DNA of 64,000 bases from Azomonas tarimensis (lineage in GTDB: Bacteria > Pseudomonadota > Gammaproteobacteria > Pseudomonadales > Pseudomonadaceae). Under the pieces are notes generated by a model. It did not search any database and was not told the origin of the DNA. It saw nothing but the letters and a program-made list of their open reading frames with translations. The stretch is from contig NZ_JBHRXZ010000022.1 in NCBI RefSeq assembly GCF_042648805.1, positions 620,001 through 684,000 of the forward strand, given 5' to 3'. A program made the position numbers and the translations under genes. Positions 50,271 through 59,553 of the stretch are shown here, in pieces (the first letter of the stretch is position 1; every line of letters begins with the position of its first letter).

Positions 50271-51434
50271 ATGAGCATGACATTCAAGTCGACTGCGCTG
50301 GCAGTTGCGATTTCGGCTGCGCTGTGCGGCAGCGCCTGGGCAGTGGACCCGCAAAGCGTCCGCATCGGCGACGGCATTCTGTTCACGCCGACCCTGAAGG
50401 TCAGCGAGCGCTACGAGGACAACTTCCGGGCGCTTGAGCGCAACGAGGAGTCGTCCTGGATCACCAGCATCGCCCCGAGCCTCACGCTGACCGCAGAAGG
50501 CAGCAAGACCGGGTACAAGCTGAATTACACGACGGTAAGCGATATCTTTCATTCGAGCCGTAGCGACGACAACACTGACCACCATCTGACTGGCGAAATG
50601 GTGGCAGAGTTCAATTCGCGCAACAGAATTAAGCTCGATGCTGCCTACCACAAGGTCGAAGAGACCGCGGCAGCCGACCAGAACATCGAAAACGACCGCT
50701 ACAGCAGTGCGCTGGTTGGCGGCCTCTACACCTTCGGCGCCCGTAGCGCCCGCACCCAGGTGGACCTGGGCGCCAGCTACGAGGAGCTGCGCTACCAGAA
50801 CTCCGGCAACCTCAACGCCGACAAGGAGCGCGATACCGTCGCCCTGCGCAGCACCGTCTATTACGCCGTCACCCCGCGCACCCGCGTGCTGGGCGAACTG
50901 CGCCACACCGACTACGACTACGTCAGCTACAACCAGCGCGACAGCAAGAACCTCGCGCTGCTGACCGGCGCCACCTGGGACGCCACCGCGCGCACCAGCG
51001 GTACCGTCAAGATTGGTGCCGAGCGCAAGCGCTTCGACCAGTCCGGCATCGACAACAAGAGCGGCTCGATGTGGGAGGCCGGCCTGAGCTGGGCCCCGCG
51101 CACCTACTCGACCTTCAACCTGCACACCCGTCGCTCGTTCGACGAAGGCGAAGACAACGCCAGCACCATTCGTGCAATGAGCGCGCAGCTGAGCTGGGAA
51201 CACCAGTGGCTCGAGCGCCTGAGCTCCACCGTCAGCCTCGGTTACGTGGACAAGGAATACCAGGACTACGCCCGCGACGACGAGCTCACCACGCTCGGTT
51301 TCGGCCTGACCTACGCCATGCGTCGCTGGCTGGACGTCGGCATCGGCTACAAGTACGCCGAGAACGACTCCACCCAGTTCAATGAGAGCTACACCCGCAA
51401 CATCTACATGCTGAGCGTCACCGCGAGCCTGTAA
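50271..51434 (+). CDS. Outer-membrane beta-barrel protein of EPS export
   Basis: A 387-residue outer-membrane protein with a signal peptide ending near GSAWA. SERYEDNFRALERNEESSWITSIAPSLTLTAEG is typical of the BBP2-type beta-barrels found in polysaccharide gene clusters (DUF560/'outer membrane beta-barrel'), and the chain alternates hydrophobic strands to a C-terminal strand ending VTASL. An ATG at 50277 has an AAAGG site 8 nt upstream and may be the true start; the difference is two codons. It is likely the outer-membrane porin for polymer passage or anchoring, alongside the short Wza-like protein. Confidence 0.8.
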   Translation: MSMTFKSTALAVAISAALCGSAWAVDPQSVRIGDGILFTPTLKVSERYEDNFRALERNEESSWITSIAPSLTLTAEGSKTGYKLNYTTVSDIFHSSRSDDNTDHHLTGEMVAEFNSRNRIKLDAAYHKVEETAAADQNIENDRYSSALVGGLYTFGARSARTQVDLGASYEELRYQNSGNLNADKERDTVALRSTVYYAVTPRTRVLGELRHTDYDYVSYNQRDSKNLALLTGATWDATARTSGTVKIGAERKRFDQSGIDNKSGSMWEAGLSWAPRTYSTFNLHTRRSFDEGEDNASTIRAMSAQLSWEHQWLERLSSTVSLGYVDKEYQDYARDDELTTLGFGLTYAMRRWLDVGIGYKYAENDSTQFNESYTRNIYMLSVTASL

Positions 51435-51496
51435 TCGCGCTTGGAGAGGGGGTCGCGGCCCCCTTGTTTCCCCAAATATCCCGAGAGCAACGAGTC

Positions 51497-52036
51497 ATGG
51501 TCGTCCGTCTTTTCATCAGTCTCATTCTGGGTGCGCTGCTCCTCTGCAGCGGCGCGGCCCTCGCCAACGGCAACGCTCAATATCGCCTGGCGTCGGGCGA
51601 CACCATTCGCATCAACGTCTTCGGTGAGCCCGACCTGAGCTTCGAAGAGATGCGCCTGAGCGATGCCGGCACCTTCTCGTACCCCTTCATCGGTGAAGTA
51701 CGCGCCCTGGGCAAGACCGCCGCCGAAATCGAGCAGACCCTGATCGCCGAGCTCAAGGGTGAATACCTGATCAATCCCCGCGTCTCGGTCGCCGTCCTGC
51801 AATACCGCGAATTCTTCATCAGTGGCGAAGTGAAGTCGCCCGGTGGCTACCCCTATCAGCCCGGCCTGACCCTGCGTCGCGCCATTGCACTGGCCGGTGG
51901 CCTGACCGAGCGCGCCTCGACCAACCGCATCACCATCGTCCGCGACCAGGACTCCGGCAAGGCCGCCGAGCGCGCCTCGCTCGACTCCGTCGTGCGTCCC
52001 GGCGACACGGTCACCATCGATCAGGGCTTCTTCTGA
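51497..52036 (+). CDS. Polysaccharide export protein, short Wza/OtnA type
   Basis: A 179-residue periplasmic protein with a signal peptide (MVVRLFISLILGALLLCSGAALA). It comprises the Poly_export domain (YRLASGDTIRINVFGEPDLSFEEMRLSDAGTFSYPFIGEV, about 28-67) and one SLBB repeat (FFISGEVKSPGGYPYQPGLTLRRAIALAGGLTERAS). It is half the length of E. coli Wza and lacks the C-terminal outer-membrane helix and a lipobox, so it likely needs the adjacent beta-barrel protein to cross the outer membrane. Confidence 0.9.
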   Translation: MVVRLFISLILGALLLCSGAALANGNAQYRLASGDTIRINVFGEPDLSFEEMRLSDAGTFSYPFIGEVRALGKTAAEIEQTLIAELKGEYLINPRVSVAVLQYREFFISGEVKSPGGYPYQPGLTLRRAIALAGGLTERASTNRITIVRDQDSGKAAERASLDSVVRPGDTVTIDQGFF

Positions 52037-52117
52037 TCGCCTCCCTTCGGGGATCCACCTGTTTCAAGCCGCGACCACCCAGGCCGCTGCCGTCTTCCTT
52101 TTAAGAGTTGCCCGCGC

Positions 52118-54418
52118 ATGGAAAGTAGTGCCCCCGCTGTTGAACGTAAGCTGATCGCCCCGCGCCAGGACGAAGCGGACGATGAGATCGACCTGCTCAA
52201 GCTGTGGCGGACCGTCTGGCAGCGCAAGTGGAGCATCTTCAGCCTGGTATTGGCGGTGACCCTGGTTGCCGTGCTCGTGGTGCTTTCGATCACCCCCATC
52301 TACCGGGCGGCGGCGAGCCTGCTGATCGAGCAGAAGTCGGCCAACATCGTCTCCATCGAGCAGGTCTACGGGCTCGAAGGCGCTGGCAGCGAATACCTGC
52401 AGACCCAGTTCGAGCTGCTCAAGTCGCGTACGCTCGCCGAGCGCGTGGTGCGCCAGCTCAACCTGACCACCCATCCCGAGTTCGATCCGCGCCAGCAGCC
52501 CGAGCCGCTGATCGACATCCGTGGCCTGCTGGCCAATTTCGACATCAGCAAGCTACTGCCCTTCACCCTGCCGGGTGACCTGGGCGGCGATGCCGAGCTG
52601 GGCGAAGGCCGGATCTTCGACCAGGTCACCGACGCCTTCATCGAGCGCATCAGCATCGTGCCCCAGGGCAAGAGCCAGGTGGTCAAGGTTCAGGTGGACA
52701 TGGCCGACCCGCGCACCGCCGCGCTGGCCGCCAATGCCCTGGCCAACGGTTTCATCGAAGGCCAGCTGGAAGCCAGCATGGACATGTCCATGACCGCCAC
52801 CAATTGGATGAACAGCCGCCTGGGCGAACTGCGCGACGCCCTGAAAGTCGCCGAAGACCGCCTGCAGGCCTTCCGTGAAGCGGAAAACCTGGTGGATGTG
52901 GGCGGCGTGGTCACCGTGACCGCGGCCGAACTGTCCCAGACCGGCGACCGCATGATCGACGCTCGCCGCCAGCGCGCCGAAGCCGAGAGCCAGTATCGCC
53001 AGGTGCAAAGCATGCGCACCGGCGGCTGGGAGCGACTGGCCAGCGTGCCGGCCGTGCTCGGCCACCCGCTGATCCAGCAGTTCAAGGCCGAACAGGCCCG
53101 TGCCAGCGCCAAGGTCGAGGAACTCTCGCGCCGCTACGGCCCCGGCCACCCGGCGATGATCGCCGCACGTACCGAACTGAGCGCCGCTTCCGCCAGCCTG
53201 CAGGCCCAGGTAGAGCAGGTGGTCGCCGGTATCGAGCGCAACTACCAACTGGCCGTGGCCAACGAGAGCTCGCTGCAGAGCTCGTTCAACGCCAATCGCA
53301 GCCAGATCCAGGACATCTCCCGCAAGGAATTCCAGCTGCGTGAGCTGCAGCGCGAAGTGGATGCCAACCGCACCCTCTACGACACCTTCATGAACCGCCT
53401 GAAGGAAACCGCCGCCACCTCCGACGTCAACAGCGCCAACGCGCGCATCGTCGACCTGGCCGGCGTGCCGACCGTTCCGGTCAAGCCGCGCAAGGCCCTG
53501 ATCGTCGCCATCGCCGCGCTGCTGGCATTGTTCATCGGCGTCGGCCTGACCCTGCTGCTCGATGCGCTGAACAACACCTTCAAAGGCACCGAAGAGGTGG
53601 AGAACCGCCTCAACCTGCCGGTGTTCGGCATCCTGCCGATGCTCAAGACCCACGAGCGCGGCGAGCTGGCACGTATGTTCACCAAGGACACCGACAAGAG
53701 CTTTTCCGAGTCGATCCGCACCATCCGCACCGGCGTGGTGCTGTCGGGCATCGACAACCCGCACAAGGTCATGGTCATCACCTCGTCGATCCCGGGGGAG
53801 GGCAAGAGTACCGTGTCGGTCAACCTGGCCTTCGCCCTCGGGCAGATGGAACGCGTGCTGCTGATCGACGCCGACCTGCGCCGCCCGACCCTGGCCAAGA
53901 GTTTCGACTTCCCCGTCGGCACCCCGGGCCTGGCCAATCTGATCGCCGGCACCGCCAAGCTCGACGAGTGCGTCCGCCAGGTGGACGGCATCGACATGAT
54001 CTGCGCCGGCACCGTGCCGCCGAACCCGCTGGAGCTTCTGTCTTCCCAGCGTTTCGCCAAGGCCATCGAGGTGCTCAAGCACAAGTACGACCGCATCGTC
54101 ATCGACTCCCCGCCGACCCAGGCCGTGAGCGACGCGGTGATCCTCTCGACCCTGGCCGACTCGCTGATCTACGTGGTCAAGTCCGCCTCCACCCACATCC
54201 CGCTGGTGGAAAAAGGCGTCGGCCAATTGCTGCAGAACAACGCGCCGGTCAAGGGCGTAGTGCTCAACCAGGTCGACATCAAGAAGGCCAAGAAATACGG
54301 CTACAGCTACGGCGGTTACTACGACTACTACGGCTACAGCAACAACACCAAGGCTGCCAAGGGCAAGGCCAAAGCCCCTGCCGCTTCCAAAGCGCAGCCC
54401 GAGGCCGAAATCGCCTGA
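52118..54418 (+). CDS. wzc: Tyrosine-protein kinase / chain-length regulator (Wzc type)
   Basis: A 766-residue inner-membrane bacterial tyrosine kinase. Wzz-type domain at about 20-110 with a first membrane helix (FSLVLAVTLVAVLVVLSITPIYR), long periplasmic coiled-coil part to about 450, second helix (ALIVAIAALLALFIGVGLTLLL). The cytoplasmic kinase has Walker A IPGEGKST (about 558), Walker A' LLIDADLRRP and Walker B IVIDSPP. The C-terminus has a tyrosine cluster (YGYSYGGYYDYYGY, about 727-741) for autophosphorylation. It controls polymer length and export. The partner phosphatase follows after a nine-copy REP array. Confidence 0.95.
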   Translation: MESSAPAVERKLIAPRQDEADDEIDLLKLWRTVWQRKWSIFSLVLAVTLVAVLVVLSITPIYRAAASLLIEQKSANIVSIEQVYGLEGAGSEYLQTQFELLKSRTLAERVVRQLNLTTHPEFDPRQQPEPLIDIRGLLANFDISKLLPFTLPGDLGGDAELGEGRIFDQVTDAFIERISIVPQGKSQVVKVQVDMADPRTAALAANALANGFIEGQLEASMDMSMTATNWMNSRLGELRDALKVAEDRLQAFREAENLVDVGGVVTVTAAELSQTGDRMIDARRQRAEAESQYRQVQSMRTGGWERLASVPAVLGHPLIQQFKAEQARASAKVEELSRRYGPGHPAMIAARTELSAASASLQAQVEQVVAGIERNYQLAVANESSLQSSFNANRSQIQDISRKEFQLRELQREVDANRTLYDTFMNRLKETAATSDVNSANARIVDLAGVPTVPVKPRKALIVAIAALLALFIGVGLTLLLDALNNTFKGTEEVENRLNLPVFGILPMLKTHERGELARMFTKDTDKSFSESIRTIRTGVVLSGIDNPHKVMVITSSIPGEGKSTVSVNLAFALGQMERVLLIDADLRRPTLAKSFDFPVGTPGLANLIAGTAKLDECVRQVDGIDMICAGTVPPNPLELLSSQRFAKAIEVLKHKYDRIVIDSPPTQAVSDAVILSTLADSLIYVVKSASTHIPLVEKGVGQLLQNNAPVKGVVLNQVDIKKAKKYGYSYGGYYDYYGYSNNTKAAKGKAKAPAASKAQPEAEIA

Positions 54419-54447
54419 CCGTACCAGCCAGCCGAACCAACGAACCC

Positions 54448-54927
54448 GTAGGTCGGATCAGCGCAGCGTAATCCGACACCCAGGCCCCAAACCAATCGAA
54501 CCCGTAGGTCGGATCAGCGCAGCGTAATCCGACACCCAGGCTCCCGAACCAACCGAACCCGTAGGTCGGATTAGCGCAGCGTAATCCGACACCCAGGCCC
54601 CAAACCAACCAAACCCGTAGGTCGGATCAGCGCAGCGTAATCCGACACCCAGGCCCCAAACCAACCGAACCCGTAGGTCGGATCAGCGCAGCGTAATCCG
54701 ACACCCAGGCCCCAGACCAACCGAACCCGTAGGTCGGATCAGCGCAGCGTAATCCGACACCCAGGCCCCAAACCAACCAAACCCGTAGGTCGGATTAGCG
54801 CAGCGTAATCCGACACCCAGGCTCCCGAACCAACGAACCCGTAGGTCGGATTAGCGCAGCGTAATCCGACACCCAAGCCCCCAGACCAACCAAACCCGTA
54901 GGTCGGATCAGCGCAGCGTAATCCGAC
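54448..54927. repeat. Direct array of nine family A REPs between wzc and the phosphatase gene
   Basis: Elements start at 54448, 54504, 54561, 54617, 54673, 54729, 54785, 54841 and 54898; each is 30 bp, spacers are about 26 bp and very similar (ACCCAGGCCCC-x-A-CCAACC-x-AACCC), so the period is 56-57 bp. Three carry GGATTA and six GGATCA in the left arm; GGATCA breaks one pair against TAATCC. All are in one orientation. The array is transcribed in the middle of the EPS operon and fills the 543 bp between the two genes. Confidence 0.97.
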
Positions 54928-54961
54928 ACCCAGGCCCCCAGACCAACCGAACCCGAATCCC

Positions 54962-55687
54962 ATGATCGACCTTCACAACCACCTGCTCCCCGGCATCGAC
55001 GACGGGGCGCCCGACCTCGACACCGCCCTTGCCCTGGCACGCAGAGCCGTGGCCGAAGGCATCACCCACGTGGTCTGCACCCCGCACATTCACCCCGGCC
55101 GCTACGACAACACCCCGGCGAGCATCAGCGCCGCGCGTGACACCTTCGCCGCCGGCCTGCAGATGGCCGGCCTCCCCTTGCAGGTCGCCGCTGCCGCCGA
55201 AGTGCGCTTCGGCATGGAACTCATGGTCGGTATCAGCCAGAACCAGGTCCCCTTCCTCGGCCAATGGCAGGGCAAGAACGTCCTGCTGCTGGAATTCCCC
55301 CACGGCGAGATTCCCTTCGGCGCCGAGCGGATGATCGCCTGGCTGTTGCAACGCAACATCCTGCCGATGATCGCCCACCCCGAGCGCAACAAGGCGGTCA
55401 TGCGCAGCCCCGGCAAGCTCAAGCCCTTCCTTCAGCAAGGCTGCCTACTGCAGGTCACCGCTGGCGCCGTGGCCGGCCGCTTCGGCCCCGCTGCCGAAGA
55501 AATCGCCCACCAGTTGCTGGAGCAGGGCGTCGTCACCATTCTGGCCAGCGACGCCCACAACCTCGAACACCGCCCGCCGGTCCTGCGCGACGGCCTGGAG
55601 CAGGCCGCCCGCCTCATCGGGGACGCCAGGGCCGAAGCGCTGGTCCGCCACACCCCCTGGGAAATCGGCCAGCACCACTTCCTATGA
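54962..55687 (+). CDS. PHP-family protein tyrosine phosphatase (CpsB/CapC/Wzb-like)
   Basis: A 241-residue manganese-dependent tyrosine phosphatase of the polymerase-and-histidinol-phosphatase family. MIDLHNHLLPGIDDGAPDLDTALALARRAVAEGITHVVCTPH is the N-terminal metal-binding signature (His-x-His, Asp); further metal residues are in HPERNKAV and ASDAHNLEHRPP. It dephosphorylates the tyrosine cluster of the Wzc kinase. Start overlaps none upstream; its stop overlaps the next gene as ATGA. Confidence 0.93.
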   Translation: MIDLHNHLLPGIDDGAPDLDTALALARRAVAEGITHVVCTPHIHPGRYDNTPASISAARDTFAAGLQMAGLPLQVAAAAEVRFGMELMVGISQNQVPFLGQWQGKNVLLLEFPHGEIPFGAERMIAWLLQRNILPMIAHPERNKAVMRSPGKLKPFLQQGCLLQVTAGAVAGRFGPAAEEIAHQLLEQGVVTILASDAHNLEHRPPVLRDGLEQAARLIGDARAEALVRHTPWEIGQHHFL

Positions 55688-56433
55688 ATACTCAGCCCCT
55701 GGAGCGGCCCAGCCGCCGCAGCCGTTCCGGCCGCGAAAGCAAAAACGAGATGTGCGTCACGCAAAAGCTGCTGCTTGGCGGCCTGCTGCTGCTTGGCCTC
55801 GCGCTGGTGTTCATCGGCGCGCGCATGACCCTGGCCGGCGCCGCCAGCTACCAGGCCGACGCCTTCCTCGCCGACTGGAGAACACAGACCGACGAGCCGA
55901 ATCCGCAAGCCTGGACCATCGCCCAGGAAGCCGCCCAGCGGGCCGTGAACCTGTACCCGGTCGCCAACGGTGACTACCTCGAACGCCTGGGCACCGTGCA
56001 GGCCTGGCAGCAGTTCCGCCAGCCCTACGGCGATCCCGCAGCCCGTGCCTCGCGCCTGGCGGCCCGCGACAGCTATCGCGCCGCCGTGGAAGCCCGCCCC
56101 ACCTGGCCCTACGCCTGGGTGCACCTGGCCCACAGCAAGCTGTACCTGAACGAACTGGACGACGAATTCGCCCAGGCCCTGCGCCAGGCCGCCGAACTGG
56201 GCCCGACCCGTTTCGACGTGCACAACCGGCTGGCCGAGATCGGCTTCACCGCCTGGCCCGTGCTCAACGCCGCGCAGCGCCAGGCCACCCTCGACTCGGC
56301 CCGCTTCAGCGTGGCCTACAGCCCCGCCGTGGCACGCAAGACCCTGCTCATCGCCGAGCACACCGGCATGGACGACACCCTGTGCAACAGCCTCGATGAC
56401 CAGCTGAAATCGCAACGCAAGCTTTGCCAGTGA
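55684..56433 (+). CDS. VpsP-like membrane-anchored EPS protein
   Basis: A 249-residue protein with a basic N-terminus and a single membrane helix (LLLGGLLLLGLALVFIGARMTLA, about 29-51). The remainder is an alpha-helical periplasmic domain with TPR-like character (WTIAQEAAQRAVNLYPVANGDYLERLG, RPTWPYAWVHLAHSKLYLNELDDEFAQALRQAAELGP). It resembles VpsP of vibrio-type polysaccharide clusters by position and layout. Overlaps the phosphatase gene as ATGA. Function unproven in the family. Confidence 0.65.
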   Translation: MNTQPLERPSRRSRSGRESKNEMCVTQKLLLGGLLLLGLALVFIGARMTLAGAASYQADAFLADWRTQTDEPNPQAWTIAQEAAQRAVNLYPVANGDYLERLGTVQAWQQFRQPYGDPAARASRLAARDSYRAAVEARPTWPYAWVHLAHSKLYLNELDDEFAQALRQAAELGPTRFDVHNRLAEIGFTAWPVLNAAQRQATLDSARFSVAYSPAVARKTLLIAEHTGMDDTLCNSLDDQLKSQRKLCQ

Positions 56434-56459
56434 CGGCGAAGAAGTCAGGAGATTGGCTT

Positions 56460-57944
56460 GTGACCCAATTCGATTCCACCGCCCATGAGGCGATCAATCG
56501 CGGCACCGGCGTGGCCGACAGCAACCTGCGCGGCAGCGATCTGGCAGAGCAGAGTTCGCTGCTGGCGCCGCGTCGCACGGATGCGCTGGCCAACCGTGGC
56601 ATGAGCTTCTGGCTGCAATGGTTCTGCGGCACTTTTCTGCACACCCTGCTGCTGCTCACCCTCGCTGGCATGAAGGCAGGGGAGATGGATTCGCAGTACC
56701 GCATCCTCGCCGTGTTCGTCCTGCTGGGTTCGGTGCCGGTCTACTCCCTGCTGCGCGTGTACTACAAGCAGGACGGCCACCTGGTCGGCCTGGCGCGCCT
56801 GCTTGCCGCCTGGATGGTGCTGCTCGCCGGGCTGACGGTGCTCGCCTTCATCACCAAGACCAGCGGCCTGTATTCCCGCGAAGTGGTGCTCACCTGGGCC
56901 GTGCTCGGGTTCGCCGTGCAAGCGGGGCTCTATGTGCCGCTGCACACCCTGGCGCGCCGCTATTACCGCGAGCAGCAGACCCTGCGCACTTCGCTCATCA
57001 TCGGCACAGGCGACCTGGCCCTGACTCTCGCCGACAAGCTCGTCCGCGAGCGCAAGGAACCCATGCGCGGGCTGGTCAGAGCCGGCGACGAGCCCGACGA
57101 CACCCTCTATCCCATCGTGGGCAGCCTGGCCAACCTGCGCGAGCTGATCGCCGAGCACCGCATCCGCTGTCTGTACATTGCCCTGCCATTGGCCCAGGCC
57201 GAGCAGATCGAAGGCCTCTACATCGACCTGCTCGACGCCAACGTCGATGTCATCTGGATTCCCGACCTGAACAGCATGATGCTGCTCAACCATTCGGTCA
57301 GCGAGATCGGTGGCATGCCGGCCATCCACCTCAACGAAAGCCCGCTCACCGCCTATCCCACCGCCGCCTTCAGCAAAGCGCTGCTCGACCGCAGCCTGTC
57401 GCTGCTGGCGATCCTGGCGTTGTCCCCGGTGCTCGTCGCCACCGCCATCGCCGTCAAGCTGTCCTCGCCCGGCCCGGTGCTGTTCAAGCAGAAGCGCCTG
57501 GGCTGGAACGGCAAGGTCATCAAGGTGTGGAAGTTCCGCTCCATGCGCATGCACGACGATACCCAGGTGAAGCAGGCCACCCGCGAAGACCCGCGCATCA
57601 CCCGGGTCGGGCGCTTTATCCGCCGGACCTCCATCGACGAGCTGCCGCAGCTGTTCAACGTGCTCCAGGGCCACATGTCCCTGGTTGGCCCACGGCCCCA
57701 TGCCATGGCTCACAACAACTACTACACCGGCAAGATCGAGGCCTACATGGCGCGCCACCGGATCAAGCCGGGCATCACCGGCCTGGCCCAGGTGAGCGGC
57801 TACCGGGGCGAGACCGACACCCTGGAAAAGATGGAGCGGCGCGTCGAACACGACATCGCCTACATCAACAACTGGTCGCTCTGGCTGGACATCAAGATCC
57901 TGATCAAGACCCCCTTCACCCTGTTCGGCAAGCACATCTATTAA
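56460..57944 (+). CDS. Undecaprenyl-phosphate sugar-1-phosphate transferase (WcaJ/VpsL type)
   Basis: A 494-residue membrane enzyme that starts the repeat unit by moving a sugar phosphate (usually glucose-1-phosphate) from UDP-sugar to undecaprenyl phosphate. Membrane helices lie at about 50-75, 85-110, 120-145 and 150-170; a CoA-binding-like middle domain follows (LIIGTGDLALTLADKLV); the catalytic bacterial sugar-transferase domain begins at FSKALLDRSLSLLAILALSPVL (about 310), with FKQKRLGWNGKVIKVWKFRSM, IRRTSIDELPQLFNVLQGHMSLVGPRP and the KPGITGLAQVSGYRGET end. GTG at 56460 with AGGAG 8 nt upstream is chosen; a TTG upstream overlaps the previous gene. Confidence 0.93.
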   Translation: MTQFDSTAHEAINRGTGVADSNLRGSDLAEQSSLLAPRRTDALANRGMSFWLQWFCGTFLHTLLLLTLAGMKAGEMDSQYRILAVFVLLGSVPVYSLLRVYYKQDGHLVGLARLLAAWMVLLAGLTVLAFITKTSGLYSREVVLTWAVLGFAVQAGLYVPLHTLARRYYREQQTLRTSLIIGTGDLALTLADKLVRERKEPMRGLVRAGDEPDDTLYPIVGSLANLRELIAEHRIRCLYIALPLAQAEQIEGLYIDLLDANVDVIWIPDLNSMMLLNHSVSEIGGMPAIHLNESPLTAYPTAAFSKALLDRSLSLLAILALSPVLVATAIAVKLSSPGPVLFKQKRLGWNGKVIKVWKFRSMRMHDDTQVKQATREDPRITRVGRFIRRTSIDELPQLFNVLQGHMSLVGPRPHAMAHNNYYTGKIEAYMARHRIKPGITGLAQVSGYRGETDTLEKMERRVEHDIAYINNWSLWLDIKILIKTPFTLFGKHIY

Positions 57945-57974
57945 GGGCGGGAAGCCGGAAAGGCGACTTCCCCT

Positions 57975-57998
57975 GCAGGGGCGGGCCCTGCCCGCGAA
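57975..57998. repeat. REP-like element of the GTAGGAGCGAG family (GC-rich variant)
   Basis: GCAGGGGCGGGCCCTGCCCGCG-type element with arms GGGCGGGC/GCCCGC; foot is GCAG instead of GTAG. It lies between the sugar transferase and the MBL gene; a similar GGGCC type occurs at 59597. Confidence 0.55.
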
Positions 57999-58095
57999 AG
58001 CAGGCCCACGGCCCGCCAACCAACACCAGCCCCGTTGATCGTCCCACGTACATCGCGGGAACGATGAACAGCCTCAAAACGGAAACAGAAACGGA

Positions 58096-59553
58096 ATGGA
58101 CATCCTCCACCACGGCGCCAAGGATGGCGTCACCGGCTCCTGCCACCAGCTCGTCCTCGATGCGGGCAACAGCCTGCTGATCGACTGCGGCCTGTTCCAG
58201 GGCGAAGAGAGTGAAGGGGCCGCCAGCAACGCCTCGCCGGCCATTGGCTTCGACATCTCCACCGTCAAGGCGCTGATCGCCACCCACGTGCACATCGACC
58301 ACGTGGGCCGCATTCCGCAGTTGCTGGCCGCCGGCTTCAAGGGGCCGATCCTCTGCAGCGAGCCGTCCGCCAGGCTCCTGCCGCTGGTACTCGAAGACGC
58401 CTTTCGCCTGGGCATCAGCCGCGACGCCGGGCAGGTCGTGCGCTACCTCAAGCTCATCGAGCAACGCATCATCGCCTTGCCCTACAAACACTGGTTCACC
58501 CTGGTGGACACGCCTCAACTACTAACCCGCGTGCGCCTGCAGCGCGCCGGGCACATTCTCGGCTCGGCCTATGTGGAATGCGACGTACAGGACCGGCAGA
58601 GCGGCGAGAAGACCCGCGTGGTGTTTTCCGGTGACCTCGGCGCCACCCATGCGCCGCTGCTCCCGGCACCCAAGCCGCCGTACCAGGCCGACATCCTGGT
58701 GCTGGAAAGCACCTACGGCGACCGCAACCACGAAAACCGCGCCACCCGCCGCCAGCGCCTGCAAGCCGTGCTGGAAAAAGCCCTGGCCAACAACGGCACC
58801 GTGCTCATCCCCGCCTTCAGCATCGGCCGCACCCAGGAACTCATCTACGAGCTCGAAGACATCATCCACCGGATGAAACTGACCCCGCACGCTCCCGTAG
58901 GAGTGAGCTCGCTCGCGAACGACACCCTCGCGGAGCCGATGCCCAACCCGGTCGACTGGCCCAGCCTCCCCATCATCCTCGACTCCCCCCTGGCCTCGCG
59001 CTTCACCCAGGCCTACCGGGACATGCAGGACTTCTGGGACGCCGAGGCCCAGCAACGCCTCCAGCGCGGCCGCGACCCGCTCCGGTTCGACAACCTGCTC
59101 ACCGTCGACAACCACGACCAGCACCTGGCCATGGTCCGCCTGCTCACCCAGACCGCCCGCCCGGCCATCGTCATCGCCGCCAGCGGCATGTGCGCCGGCG
59201 GCCGCATCGTCAACTACCTCAAGGCCATGCTCGGCGACGAACGCCACGACGTGCTCTTCGTCGGCTACCAGGCCAAGGGCACCCCGGGGCAGATCATCCA
59301 GCAATACGGCCCGAGGGGCGGCTACGTCGACCTGGACGGCGAACGCATCACCATCCGCGCCGGCATCGAGACACTCGGCGGCTACTCCGCCCATGCCGAC
59401 CAGAAAGGGTTGATCAACTTCACTACCCGCATGCGGCATTGGCCGAGGGAGGTGAGGTTGGTGCATGGGGAGGCCAGCGCCAAACGCCACCTCGCCACCG
59501 CCTTGCAAAAGCGCTACGACACCAAAGCCCAACCCCTAACGCTTCACCTGTAG
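58096..59553 (+). CDS. Metallo-beta-lactamase/beta-CASP RNase-type protein
   Basis: A 485-residue protein of the MBL-fold RNA-specificity family (CPSF-like). Motifs: THVHIDHVG (motif 2, here with HxHxDH, around residue 61), SGDLG (around 178), ESTYGDR (beta-CASP motif A, around 206), SGMCAGGRIVNYL (motif B, around 363) and SAHAD (motif C, around 433). A 24-bp REP of the GTAGGAG family sits in frame at 58897-58920 and encodes VGVSSLAN between IIHRMKLTPHAP and the DSPLA segment. The TAG stop is provided by another REP (59550). RNA processing near EPS genes is the family expectation; function here is unproven. Confidence 0.88.
   Translation: MDILHHGAKDGVTGSCHQLVLDAGNSLLIDCGLFQGEESEGAASNASPAIGFDISTVKALIATHVHIDHVGRIPQLLAAGFKGPILCSEPSARLLPLVLEDAFRLGISRDAGQVVRYLKLIEQRIIALPYKHWFTLVDTPQLLTRVRLQRAGHILGSAYVECDVQDRQSGEKTRVVFSGDLGATHAPLLPAPKPPYQADILVLESTYGDRNHENRATRRQRLQAVLEKALANNGTVLIPAFSIGRTQELIYELEDIIHRMKLTPHAPVGVSSLANDTLAEPMPNPVDWPSLPIILDSPLASRFTQAYRDMQDFWDAEAQQRLQRGRDPLRFDNLLTVDNHDQHLAMVRLLTQTARPAIVIAASGMCAGGRIVNYLKAMLGDERHDVLFVGYQAKGTPGQIIQQYGPRGGYVDLDGERITIRAGIETLGGYSAHADQKGLINFTTRMRHWPREVRLVHGEASAKRHLATALQKRYDTKAQPLTLHL
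58897..58920. repeat. REP element inside the MBL/beta-CASP reading frame
   Basis: GTAGGAGTGAGCTCGCTCGC plus GAAC: foot GTAG, arms GCGAGC-type with self-complementary centre. It matches the intergenic copies at 35929, 36067 and 41182 with two substitutions. It encodes VGVSSLAN and does not break the frame, so it was either inserted as a multiple of three or selected to stay in frame. Confidence 0.85.

Noticed and set aside
54448..54927. CRISPR-like pattern: nine 30-bp repeats with 26-bp spacers
   Set aside because: Spacers are nearly identical to each other, repeats contain the GTAG REP hairpin found singly and inverted elsewhere, and no cas genes are near.
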